From: an uncultured Woeseia sp.
GTDB taxonomy: Bacteria; Pseudomonadota; Gammaproteobacteria; Steroidobacterales; Woeseiaceae
Assembly: GCA_937925605.1 (NCBI GenBank)
Contig: CALALV010000045.1
Coordinates: 1-22,707, forward strand
Reading direction: 5' to 3'
Length of the DNA: 22,707 nt
In this document: in pieces, positions 15,477 to 21,945 of the stretch
Layout of the letters: each line of letters opens with the position of its first letter
Position numbering within the stretch: position 1 is the stretch's first letter
The notes under the pieces: model-generated
Database searches by the model: none
What the model was told of the DNA's origin: nothing
The model's input: the letters and a program-made list of their open reading frames with translations, nothing else
Position numbers and translations under genes: made by a program

Positions 15477-16959
15477 CCTTAACCCCAGTGCCGGTTAAGG
15501 TGGCCATGTTCGGCACCAACTCCAGTTCCTCCCCGTCGAACACCGCGCTGTCGATCAGCTGTCGGAATACCGCTTTTCGCTTGTCCATGGTTCCTCCTTC
15601 GAGATCGCTCCGCCATTTCTCGGCGAATTCTTCCAGGTCGGCCGGGTTCATCGAGAGAATCTCCGGTTTCTCAACTTGCTTCATGTCGTTTAAGCGTGCG
15701 TCTAGTTCCTGGCGCTCGTCCTCAAGCGCGTCGATACGCTGAATCAAGGGACGTCGGTGTTTTACTTCTGTGAGCATCGAGGCCAGCTCCTCGATCTCAC
15801 CCTCGATTGCCCGAATCTCTTTCTTGAGTTGAGCAATCAGGTGATTCTGCTGGGGTCTCTTAGTGTCTAGTAGCCGTCGAATTTCTGCCTGAAGATCTGC
15901 CAAGCTCTCTCCGGAAAAGAGCTCAGAGTGAAAGCAGTCCAAGACCGCTCTTTCCAGCGTCTCCTTCTTGATGCCTCGGACGCCGCAGCGATCGTGGCAG
16001 CGATAGTAGCCTCCATCACCGTCTATTCGGGCGCCGCACTTACAACGCATCTGGCTGGAAAGCAGGTAGTGGTTTCGCCGGAATCGGGTCTTCTTGCGTT
16101 TCTGCTTGTCCCGCTCCCGGAATATTGCCTCAGCCTCCTCATCCGAGATCATAGCCTCATGCGTATTTCGGTGGATCTCCCACTCGCTACGATCTCGATA
16201 GCGGCCTTCGCCCGGCCCGATATACGAGCCGTCAACGAATTCCCGATGCCGGTTCCACACAGTGTGACCGGCGTAGGTCAGGGCGCTGTCTTCCAAATAG
16301 ACAACGGTGGAGTAGGGTACTTTGATCGACAATTGGGCTTGCAGCTCCCTCCGCGATTGCCCGCGAGCTCGGCCTTTGAGATAAGCCTGTATATCGCTAA
16401 AGGTCTTCGGGTCGGGGACGAGCTTGCTCTTCGTCAGAGGTTTTCCGTCTCGCGTACCTACGACCTGTTTGTCTAGCTTGTAGCCGAGAATTGCTCGCCC
16501 GCCGGCGCGCCAGCCCTGCTTAATGTTCTCACGCATACCCCTGAGACCGTCCATTTTGGACTTCTGGCTATGAAACTCATCGAACGCTTCCATCAGGCTC
16601 TCGATGATGGGGTCAAGGATCGTGTCGGTCTTCGGAAGTTTGAGAAAGACGAGTTCGACGCCTTGGCTTTTCAGCAGGTGTTTGTACATCTGGGCATGGT
16701 ACTGGCGACGGGAGAAGCGGCTGGTGTCATAGCAGTACAGGACGTTGAATCGGCGGGATTTCGACTTGGCCTCGGCGATCATTGCCTGGAAGCCCGGACG
16801 GTCGTCGGTCTTCGCCGATTCCACTCTGTCGCTGAACTCAGCGACCACCAGGTCACCCGAGTCAAGCGCGAATTTGGTCAGCTCGCGGCTTTGAGAGTCG
16901 ACACTGACGTCGTGCCGGTCCTTGGAGCTTCGGAGGTAGAGTGCCGCCTTTCTTGCCAT
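15436..16959 (-). CDS. Large serine recombinase (integrase) of a tRNA-Glu-integrated island
   Basis: This is a 507-residue site-specific recombinase. The resolvase domain starts LYLRSSKDRHDVSVDSQ with the predicted nucleophile Ser12 and continues through DRPGFQAMIAEAK and YDTSRFSRR, whose arginines are catalytic. A recombinase domain follows (KQGWRAGGRAILGYKLDK). Then come a zinc ribbon (MRCKCGARIDGDGGYYRCHD, with a further Cys just after) and a coiled coil (about residues 355-425) as in phage-type integrases. The last residues, VASPRGFEPLLPP, are encoded by the antisense of tRNA-Glu, so the reading frame was completed by the target at insertion. It probably catalyses integration and excision of the island. 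Two small upstream genes appear co-transcribed with it, and it overlaps the nearer one by 82 nt. Confidence 0.93.
   Translation of the reverse strand: MARKAALYLRSSKDRHDVSVDSQSRELTKFALDSGDLVVAEFSDRVESAKTDDRPGFQAMIAEAKSKSRRFNVLYCYDTSRFSRRQYHAQMYKHLLKSQGVELVFLKLPKTDTILDPIIESLMEAFDEFHSQKSKMDGLRGMRENIKQGWRAGGRAILGYKLDKQVVGTRDGKPLTKSKLVPDPKTFSDIQAYLKGRARGQSRRELQAQLSIKVPYSTVVYLEDSALTYAGHTVWNRHREFVDGSYIGPGEGRYRDRSEWEIHRNTHEAMISDEEAEAIFRERDKQKRKKTRFRRNHYLLSSQMRCKCGARIDGDGGYYRCHDRCGVRGIKKETLERAVLDCFHSELFSGESLADLQAEIRRLLDTKRPQQNHLIAQLKKEIRAIEGEIEELASMLTEVKHRRPLIQRIDALEDERQELDARLNDMKQVEKPEILSMNPADLEEFAEKWRSDLEGGTMDKRKAVFRQLIDSAVFDGEELELVPNMATLTGTGVKVASPRGFEPLLPP
15473..15504. repeat. Perfect 12-bp inverted repeat at the tRNA-Glu 3' end
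   Basis: GCCACCTTAACC (15473-15484) and GGTTAAGGTGGC (15493-15504) form a perfect stem with an 8-nt loop CCAGTGCC, starting at the discriminator base of tRNA-Glu. It is inside the recombinase coding sequence. There is no T-run, so it is not a standard terminator. It could be part of the attachment site or a tRNA 3' processing structure. Confidence 0.75.
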
Positions 16960-17054
16960 TCAACGAAATCCTCGGCGATCAGCCGCAGCACCGACGGCGG
17001 CAGGCGCAGCGTGGCGCCCGTACGCACCGTTATATGCCGTTGTCTGCGGGCCAC
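16878..17054 (-). CDS. Small protein overlapping the recombinase start (hypothetical)
   Basis: This 58-codon frame starts at GTG 17054, which overlaps the stop of the preceding 83-residue gene (TAGTG). It ends at 16878, inside the recombinase gene in another frame. The product begins MARRQRHITVRTGATLRLPP and is basic and helical, with no family I recognise. The stop-start overlap suggests translational coupling. Such small coupled genes before recombinases are sometimes excision or DNA-binding factors, but that is inference. The second half may be constrained mainly by the overlap. Confidence 0.5.
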   Translation of the reverse strand: MARRQRHITVRTGATLRLPPSVLRLIAEDFVEWQERRHSTSEAPRTGTTSVSTLKAAS

Positions 17055-17305
17055 TAGCCATCCAGCCTGGCCATCAAATCGCGCTGAAGGGCATCACAGG
17101 CATCCTGAAGCGAAAAACGCGACGGATCCACCTCAGTTTTGATCAGCCAGGTGTCCACGGCGGCTTCGCTGGTGCTTTCTGTCCCGTTTCCGATGATGTG
17201 CGCGAGCCCGTCATCCTGCGGGAGCCGGAGTTTGATGCAGATGCCTCTGGCCAGCCGCCGCCGGACGGCATCCGCCTTATCAGGTTTGGGAATGTTGATG
17301 GTCAT
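17054..17305 (-). CDS. Small hypothetical protein, first gene of the recombinase operon
   Basis: This 83-residue soluble protein begins MTINIPKPDKADAVRRRLAR from ATG 17305, behind a good AGAGGA site. It is mixed-charge and helical, with no recognisable domain. It is the promoter-proximal gene of an apparent operon with the 58-residue gene and the serine recombinase. It faces a divergent Cro/CI-type regulator. The position fits an accessory or excision factor of the element, but the sequence gives no direct support. Confidence 0.7.
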   Translation of the reverse strand: MTINIPKPDKADAVRRRLARGICIKLRLPQDDGLAHIIGNGTESTSEAAVDTWLIKTEVDPSRFSLQDACDALQRDLMARLDG

Positions 17306-17380
17306 GCCACGCGTCCTCTGTTTGTATCCGGCGGACTAGAGTTTCGTCAGCCAAACATCCAAAATGTCATCTAGGATTAC

Positions 17381-17409
17381 AAAATAACTCACAGAATGTC
17401 ATTTTGCAA
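17381..17409 (-). promoter_or_regulatory. Candidate promoter of the recombinase operon
   Basis: On the minus strand, TTGCAA (17409-17404) and TATTTT (17386-17381) are spaced by 17 nt, upstream of the 83-residue gene. The -35 is inside the main palindromic operator, so a bound repressor would block it. Confidence 0.5.
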
Positions 17410-17420
17410 GGCAAAATGTC
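17398..17420. promoter_or_regulatory. Palindromic operator with AAAATG half-sites
   Basis: GTCATTTTGC-AAG-GCAAAATGTC has 9 of 10 matching arm positions. Further AAAATG-type half-sites lie at 17362-17367, 17432-17437 (inverted) and 17453-17458. The arrangement between a divergent regulator and the recombinase operon suggests autoregulated control by the HTH protein. Confidence 0.6.
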
Positions 17421-17469
17421 GATCTGTTGAACATTTTCTCGTTTAGCCGAACAAAATGGCTGTCAGAAT

Positions 17470-17673
17470 ATGATCAAATGCCGCCTCTCGATACTGATGG
17501 GGGAGCGAAAGCTCCGAGTCGCCGACGTCGCACGGGAAACGGGGCTGTCCCGAAGCACCGTTACAAGTCTTTACAAGGAAACCGCGGAACGTGTTGATCT
17601 CAATTCGATCGATGCGCTGTGTGAATTCCTTGACTGTGAGGTGGGGGAGCTGTTTGTGCGCGAATTTAGTTAG
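17470..17673 (+). CDS. Cro/CI-type HTH transcriptional regulator
   Basis: This 67-residue protein is essentially one helix-turn-helix domain: KLRVADVARETGLSRSTVTSLYKE (about residues 14-37) followed by IDALCEFLDCEVGELF. It resembles the small single-domain HTH_26/Cro-CI family found in mobile elements. There is no clear Shine-Dalgarno site before ATG 17470, so the mRNA may be leaderless or weakly translated. It is divergent from the recombinase operon, and the shared intergenic region carries repeated AAAATG half-sites and a perfect-core palindrome. It is probably the element's repressor. Confidence 0.85.
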   Translation: MIKCRLSILMGERKLRVADVARETGLSRSTVTSLYKETAERVDLNSIDALCEFLDCEVGELFVREFS

Positions 17674-17844
17674 GCGCGGCCATAAATTATCGTGGCGCGA
17701 GTTCGAAGACTGGAGTTCAGTTGCAGCGCTGCAACTGCGTGCGTCGACGGCGTCTATCCCCGAAAGTAGCCATCTGAACGTCTTGTTTGGGGAAAACGAA
17801 ATCTTCCGGAAACGGCCAATACCAGCCGCTTGAATTGCCCATTA
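17674..17844. other. Intergenic stretch between the regulator and the array, with a 20-bp perfect palindrome
   Basis: No gene is supported here. CAGTTGCAGCGCTGCAACTG at 17718-17737 is a perfect 20-bp palindrome with no loop and no T-run, 44 nt after the regulator's stop. At 17814-17825 is a single copy of the array spacer motif (GGCCAATACCAG), placed just downstream of the last array gene on the minus strand. Confidence 0.7.
17814..17825 (-). repeat. Array spacer motif, proximal copy at the array end
   Basis: GGCCAATACCAG on the plus strand matches the proximal motif of the other spacers and, like them, is preceded by C to give CGGCCA. It lies 20 nt past the stop of the interrupted gene. The second copy expected about 47 bp further is not recognisable, so this may be the array terminus. 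Confidence 0.5.
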
Positions 17845-18330
17845 TCAGATGTCTTGTTCGTAATATTTGGGGTGAATCGTATACCCCACAGTCTCAGGCA
17901 TCGATTCCACGAAGACCTCTCTCCATGGAATCGTCACCGAAGGACGAGTATCACGAAACCTGAGTTCGGCTTTGCCCCAGTCATCTGGTCCCCAAGAGTT
18001 TGAAAGTTTAAAACGCTGAAATTCCATGCTGCCTATCTAATTCCAGCTGATCAGAAACGGCTGATGCCGTTTTCGCTTCCAGAAGTGCCAAACGAAGATG
18101 CCGTCTGCGTTTACCGTTACCCACGCTTTGTGAATTCGATCACGATTCTGATTCAAGAGCCACCAACTTGACTCTTTGGCGGTGTCTGCGCGAGGCAATG
18201 GGTATTCCGACTTGGTGAAGGGTGCCGCGAACGCAGCCCAAGATCGCTTTTTGCTGTTGGAGCGGCGTATCCAGAACAAGAGAACCAGCACAAACACGAC
18301 GGTGACAAAGACCAACGCACCCGTATTCAA
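17845..18330 (-). pseudogene. Small membrane protein gene interrupted by one in-frame TAG
   Basis: A 97-codon frame (TTG 18330, behind GGAG, to TAG at 18039-18037) and a 60-codon frame (ATG 18027 to 17845) are in the same reading frame, separated only by the TAG and three codons. Joined, they give about 161 residues: an N-terminal membrane helix (ALVFVTVVFVLVLLFWI), a basic segment, then PFLISWN-stop-IGSMEFQRF and a beta-rich tail. In proteins of this general kind the turn reads like PLLIPWSEI, so the TAG most likely replaces a sense codon (GAG or CAG) by one substitution. The gene is probably a recent nonsense pseudogene. Read-through, or two separate short proteins (97 and 60 residues), cannot be excluded. 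The function is unknown. Confidence 0.65.
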
Positions 18331-18365
18331 GCTTCTGTCTCCGTAAATTACGAACGACCGCTTTG

Positions 18366-18424
18366 GGTCACCAGCGGAAATTATACCGCGAATCTAGTAA
18401 CCGTCTCAGTTCGGCCAGATGCAG
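18366..18424 (-). repeat. Array spacer unit 1 (two motifs 47 bp apart)
   Basis: GGTCACCAGCGG (18366-18377) and GGCCAGATGCAG (18413-18424) start exactly 47 bp apart. Between them, read on the minus strand, is the -10-like TATAAT (18385-18380), 14 nt from the first motif's start. The unit lies upstream of the interrupted gene and downstream of the 232-residue gene. Confidence 0.8.
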
Positions 18425-18463
18425 ACATAGAATCCCTATGTTTGCGATGCACTTTGTCCCAGT

Positions 18464-19162
18464 CTATCCAGGTGGCTTTTTCGTAAGGATCAGTACGATC
18501 GCCAGTATGTCCGGTTCTGGATTGCGTCGATTCATCGACATGCTATTGAATTCCATCCATTGCTGACTTACAAGATCAGCTGTCGCTGTGTTCCATTGTG
18601 TCAATGCATCTGGTCCATACCCGATCGCGTGAACGGAGCAAACCGAAGTTCGACAATCGATGAGAGAAAAATAGAATTGTGAAAGTAACGGCTTCTGCGC
18701 GAAATAGGCGGCAAGTTGGCCCTCCATGTACGCCGCCCACGACTCTTCACGCTCGTCATTCTCATACCGCGCCTGCAATTTTTTATCCACTCGGTTTTCA
18801 ATCATTTTCGCAATTTCTGGTGGATACTGACTCATTGCAGGTGATGTCGATGACCTTTGGCCAGAACTCTCCGGTTCACCGCGTTGCTGCGGCACCACGG
18901 TTGACTGCGCCTGTAGTTTTCGTGGCACCTCCTTCATGACAGCCTCGACGGGCATTGATGGTGCAGAGGTTGCCAGCTGCTCGTCGGCCACTTCGGCGAT
19001 TCGGGCTGCGGGACCGGCCCGCTGTGCTTCTGCTTGCACTTCATCTGGCGAAGAGCGGCTAACATCGTTTGTTTGAATCTCCGAAGGGGGACTGTCGGTC
19101 AGAAAGACCACTGCTAGAGTGACAATCACGCCGAGCACGAACCCTAAGATCACCTTCGACAT
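18464..19162 (-). CDS. Membrane-anchored protein with Cys-containing C-terminal domain (unknown function)
   Basis: This 232-residue protein starts at ATG 19162 behind a G-rich site (AGGGGGGGG). Residues 4-22 form one membrane helix or uncleaved signal anchor (VILGFVLGVIVTLAVVFLTD). Residues 25-110 are Ser/Glu/Ala/Pro-rich and probably disordered. The C-terminal part has an ordered look and the motif DCRTSVCSVHAIGYG, a Cys-x4-Cys pair likely to form a disulfide, so the domain should lie in the periplasm. I have seen similar CRTSxC motifs in uncharacterised proteobacterial proteins but cannot assign a function. It is a single gene between two spacer units. Confidence 0.82.
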   Translation of the reverse strand: MSKVILGFVLGVIVTLAVVFLTDSPPSEIQTNDVSRSSPDEVQAEAQRAGPAARIAEVADEQLATSAPSMPVEAVMKEVPRKLQAQSTVVPQQRGEPESSGQRSSTSPAMSQYPPEIAKMIENRVDKKLQARYENDEREESWAAYMEGQLAAYFAQKPLLSQFYFSLIDCRTSVCSVHAIGYGPDALTQWNTATADLVSQQWMEFNSMSMNRRNPEPDILAIVLILTKKPPG

Positions 19163-19320
19163 CGCCCCCCCCTATGTTCTCTTCAGTCTCTTGCGAGCGG
19201 CCGGCCAGAGCAAAAGAGTCTGCCGACAGCCTACATGGTCAGTGATGCACCGATCCGTTGAATGGTCGCGGTTTACCAAGAACTACTCGGTTTCCATTCG
19301 ATGAATCACCGATCGGAAAG

Positions 19321-19427
19321 CGTCAACAGCCGAAATTTTAACTCAAATCAGGCGTCTGGCGGCTTCCGGGCGCTTAGGAGACGACACAGATTACTCCAGG
19401 TCACTGGCTCAGTCCGGCCAGAACCAG
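19321..19427 (-). repeat. Array spacer unit 2 (three motif copies, period 47-48 bp)
   Basis: GGCCAGAACCAG (19416-19427), a diverged GGCGCTTAGGAG (19369-19380, 47 bp lower) and CGTCAACAGCCG (19321-19332, 48 bp lower again) form a tandem-like series. A TAAAAT hexamer (minus, 19340-19335) lies 14 nt from the last copy, as in the other units; the middle copy lacks a good hexamer. It is the longest spacer (276 nt) in the array. Confidence 0.7.
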
Positions 19428-19438
19428 CCGTTCGCTAG

Positions 19439-20212
19439 CTACTCGTTTCGGACCACGAATGTAATTAGACCGAAGGCATTCTGTATATGAATTTCTACGT
19501 CCTTGACGGCGTATTTTTCATCATCGAGTAACGTGGCCAGTGCCTTCACTTCTTCGTGCGCGGGCGTCCCTTCGATCTCAGCTGGGTATGGCAGTTTAAT
19601 TACAACGCGCCGGGGATCGTGTTTGGGGAAGAGTAGCGTCAGCTCCCACGACGCGCTTGGATTAAATACGCCCGTTTCATGGAAGAACTTGGCCAGACTT
19701 TCCGCATTCTCCCGAGTTGCATCACCTTCGTAGTAGATGATGTTTTGTCCATCTTGAACGTGGTTGACGGGCAATATTGGCACCGACAGAGCAACGATGA
19801 AAAACACGACTAAGCTGGCCGCAAAACCAACAGCACCAAGCCCTATTGTCTTCCACCACGAAGCTTGAGCGCCGCCGCCTTCGCGGTGCGCAGAATAAAC
19901 CGACTCCAATTTGAAGTGATACCACGCGGCGAAAATACCGACTGTGATCAGCGGAATTAGACTGTTCGAGAAGTCAGTCGGTAACAACATTGCGCCGACA
20001 GCAATAATTGCCGTCAACAGTAGGCTGCCGAACACAGCTGTCTTTTTCTGTGCCTCATCACCTATGGCACCGAAGTTCTTGAACATCAGCCACCCACCAC
20101 CAAGCGCACCACCGAGGAATGCGGCCAGCGACACTTGCCGGGCTGAAAACAGCGCCAACGTCGAATCTTCAGTGTTAGGTGACAGGTTTTCTGGGGTTAG
20201 GGTATCCGTCAT
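19439..20212 (-). CDS. Multi-pass membrane protein of unknown function
   Basis: This is a 257-residue protein. The N-terminal half has about four hydrophobic segments (near residues 28-46, 60-78, 83-97 and 124-150). The C-terminal third is soluble and alpha/beta-like, with SWELTLLFPKHDPRRVVIKLPYP cut by short loops. It may be a sensor or partner domain, but I recognise no family. The ATG at 20212 opens a polar N-terminus (MTDTLTPENLSPNTEDS) before the first helix. It is a single gene flanked by spacer units, with the stop codon 11 nt from the nearest motif. The lower GC is in line with the rest of the island. Confidence 0.82.
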   Translation of the reverse strand: MTDTLTPENLSPNTEDSTLALFSARQVSLAAFLGGALGGGWLMFKNFGAIGDEAQKKTAVFGSLLLTAIIAVGAMLLPTDFSNSLIPLITVGIFAAWYHFKLESVYSAHREGGGAQASWWKTIGLGAVGFAASLVVFFIVALSVPILPVNHVQDGQNIIYYEGDATRENAESLAKFFHETGVFNPSASWELTLLFPKHDPRRVVIKLPYPAEIEGTPAHEEVKALATLLDDEKYAVKDVEIHIQNAFGLITFVVRNE

Positions 20213-20270
20213 TGCTGTCCTTGATACTCTTTCTTAGTATCTATGTCGCAACCGGTGAACGACCGGATCG

Positions 20271-20329
20271 GGCCAGAAGTCGTCATTTTACCTCAGAGAC
20301 AGCCTGGGGCGGCTCTCGGCCATGACCGG
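20271..20329 (-). repeat. Array spacer unit 3 (two motifs 47 bp apart)
   Basis: GGCCAGAAGTCG (20271-20282) and GGCCATGACCGG (20318-20329) start exactly 47 bp apart. TAAAAT (minus, 20290-20285) is at the fixed 14-nt offset, preceded by CTGAGG. Confidence 0.8.
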
Positions 20330-20399
20330 TCGGACGCGCGCGACTAGAAAAAAGTATTTGCAAGCCAGAAATCCTGCTGCGTCCGAACTTAGTTGCCAG

Positions 20400-21068
20400 C
20401 TATTCTGGAGATTTGGGGCGAGGATCGGGAGACTTGAGTGACTCTACTTCGGGGAAGTCAGAATCACTGGATCGCTTGCTGCTAGTTATGAGCCCCCACG
20501 GACCAGAACACAACTGTTCAGCCACCTCGTAGATTCGTTGAACGGAGCCACGCGATGCCTTGTCGTGGTCCATGAACATGTCTGCAAAGGACCCAGGATA
20601 CTCATCTAATGCTCTGTCCAGATCAAACAGACCTGGCGCCATGAGATCGGACCTAGCGAATAGGCGATGCTTTTCGTAGATACTCAAAGAAATCTCTTCC
20701 AGTTGATTAAAAACGAGGAAGTTTTCTCTTCCGCTATATCTCGGCTTTCCGTCGATGCACAACGTGCGCTTTTGGGCTTGTTCAACTTCCTTTTCAATGT
20801 CCGGATAACTTGATGCGAAGTAGTACAAGACACTATCTGCATCCATATTCGGGGTTAAGCCTGCCTCAACAAAGTAGCTGCCAAACCTGTCATCCTTGCT
20901 TTCGAGACTATCATAATAGATTTGTCTGACGAATAGACGAAACACAACGACTGGCAGCGCGCTGGAATTGTCGTAGCATTTTCTGATTGGCCCTGATGTC
21001 GTTTCACAATCAGCGTAGGCGTTCAGCGAGAACAGCGTCCACATCAAGATGGGAAGCAAGCGGGTCAT
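20400..21068 (-). CDS. Exported protein of unknown function
   Basis: This is a 222-residue protein with a clear signal peptide (MTRLLPILMWTLFSLNAYA, cleavage before Asp20). The mature chain has several cysteines (CETTSGPIRKC near its start, CIDG and QLCSGPWG later) that could pair in the periplasm. It ends in a Ser/Pro/Lys-rich tail. The body is helical and charged, with no domain I can name. It is a single gene between spacer units 3 and 4. The ATG at 21068 is fixed by the signal peptide. Confidence 0.82.
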   Translation of the reverse strand: MTRLLPILMWTLFSLNAYADCETTSGPIRKCYDNSSALPVVVFRLFVRQIYYDSLESKDDRFGSYFVEAGLTPNMDADSVLYYFASSYPDIEKEVEQAQKRTLCIDGKPRYSGRENFLVFNQLEEISLSIYEKHRLFARSDLMAPGLFDLDRALDEYPGSFADMFMDHDKASRGSVQRIYEVAEQLCSGPWGLITSSKRSSDSDFPEVESLKSPDPRPKSPE

Positions 21069-21114
21069 TGTGTTTTCGTGCTGTCCCTCAATATTGATTC
21101 GAACGGCCGGAATA

Positions 21115-21173
21115 GTTCATTACCGGCAAGTATCTGACGAACGCTGCAAGCGACTCTGTACGGCCAGAACCGG
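21115..21173 (-). repeat. Array spacer unit 4 (two motifs 47 bp apart)
   Basis: GTTCATTACCGG (21115-21126, diverged) and GGCCAGAACCGG (21162-21173) start exactly 47 bp apart. GATACT (minus, 21134-21129) is at the fixed offset. A further GGCCAGTCAGTA starts at 21173, overlapping the proximal motif's last base. Confidence 0.7.
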
Positions 21174-21201
21174 CCAGTCAGTACGTCCTTCCGGACGTCG
21201 C

Positions 21202-21840
21202 TCATTCTTGAACAATGGCTTCAAACACAACAGTATCGGAGCCGTGTTCAGTATCGATCTGAATCGCGTAACATCCGGGCTTCGACAGGATCATAGACGA
21301 TGGCCAAAAGCCCCACACTGCGTCCACAGCACCCTTTTGTTCGGCGGAGATCAGTGTTCCTGTAACTTCAGAGCGCAGGATCATATCTGCCGCAATACGT
21401 ATAGCCTGAGTGTTCTCTCGAAAGAGGATTTCATTCGCGGAATCACTGCCAATCTCTGCGCCCCGGATCAGAGCTTGTCCGTTGTAATCCGGCCGCATAA
21501 TCCACGGTGTCTTGAGCCGATACCCGTCAGCCGTCAGAGTTCTTGGGTCCAATTCAAAGTATGCTTCGGCACGATCCCACGGCTTCCAGCTTAAAGCCAG
21601 ATACACCGGCCCGGAACCAAAGAAGTACCCTCCGGCGCCAAAGATATACCCGTGGTCATAAGAAACAACGTTGTTGTTTCCGGTGCTAATTGGGCACTCA
21701 CTATTGCTACTCAACTTCGGCAGACTCAGTTTACGATCACTGTAAGCTGAGCTTTGGCGATCCTGTGCCACCGCGTGAATCACGTCAGCAAATGTGCCAT
21801 AAATTAGCGAGACGACAAAGGCGAGACGAAATGGTTTCAT
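21202..21840 (-). CDS. Exported protein of unknown function
   Basis: This 212-residue protein has an N-terminal signal sequence (MKPFRLAFVVSLIYGTFADV, cleavage probably near residue 26 after AVA). The mature part is beta-rich, with repeated aromatic and Gly turns (GYIFGAGGYFFGSGPVYLAL) and a late GCYAIQIDTEHGSDTVVFEA stretch typical of Ig-like or jelly-roll sandwiches. Two Cys (CPIST near the start, GCYAI near the end) could pair. I cannot assign a family. The ribosome site (GGAGGAGCAGTGA) is good. It is a single gene between spacer units 4 and 5. Confidence 0.82.
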   Translation of the reverse strand: MKPFRLAFVVSLIYGTFADVIHAVAQDRQSSAYSDRKLSLPKLSSNSECPISTGNNNVVSYDHGYIFGAGGYFFGSGPVYLALSWKPWDRAEAYFELDPRTLTADGYRLKTPWIMRPDYNGQALIRGAEIGSDSANEILFRENTQAIRIAADMILRSEVTGTLISAEQKGAVDAVWGFWPSSMILSKPGCYAIQIDTEHGSDTVVFEAIVQE

Positions 21841-21886
21841 TCACTGCTCCTCCGTCAATCCAGTCACAGAGCGACCGACCGGACAG

Positions 21887-21945
21887 GGCCAGTAATAGAA
21901 ATTATAGCTCAGACCTGGCGACCGTCGCCTTGCGGCCACTAGCGG
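21887..21945 (-). repeat. Array spacer unit 5 (two motifs 47 bp apart, overlapping a gene end)
   Basis: GGCCAGTAATAG (21887-21898) and GGCCACTAGCGG (21934-21945) start exactly 47 bp apart. TATAAT (minus, 21906-21901) is at the fixed offset, preceded by CTGAGC. The proximal motif contains the stop codon of the acetyltransferase gene. Confidence 0.82.

Noticed and set aside
15473..15504. Rho-independent terminator of the tRNA unit
   Set aside because: The stem is perfect, but no T-run follows on the plus strand; kept as an inverted repeat of unknown role.
15928..17142. Plus-strand frames of 182 and 190 codons opposite the serine recombinase
   Set aside because: They are antisense to a clear recombinase with conserved motifs and show no family features.
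17591..17833. 80-codon plus-strand frame overlapping the HTH gene end
   Set aside because: Out of frame with the regulator, no ribosome site, no family. The 20-bp palindrome and spacer motif explain its second half better.
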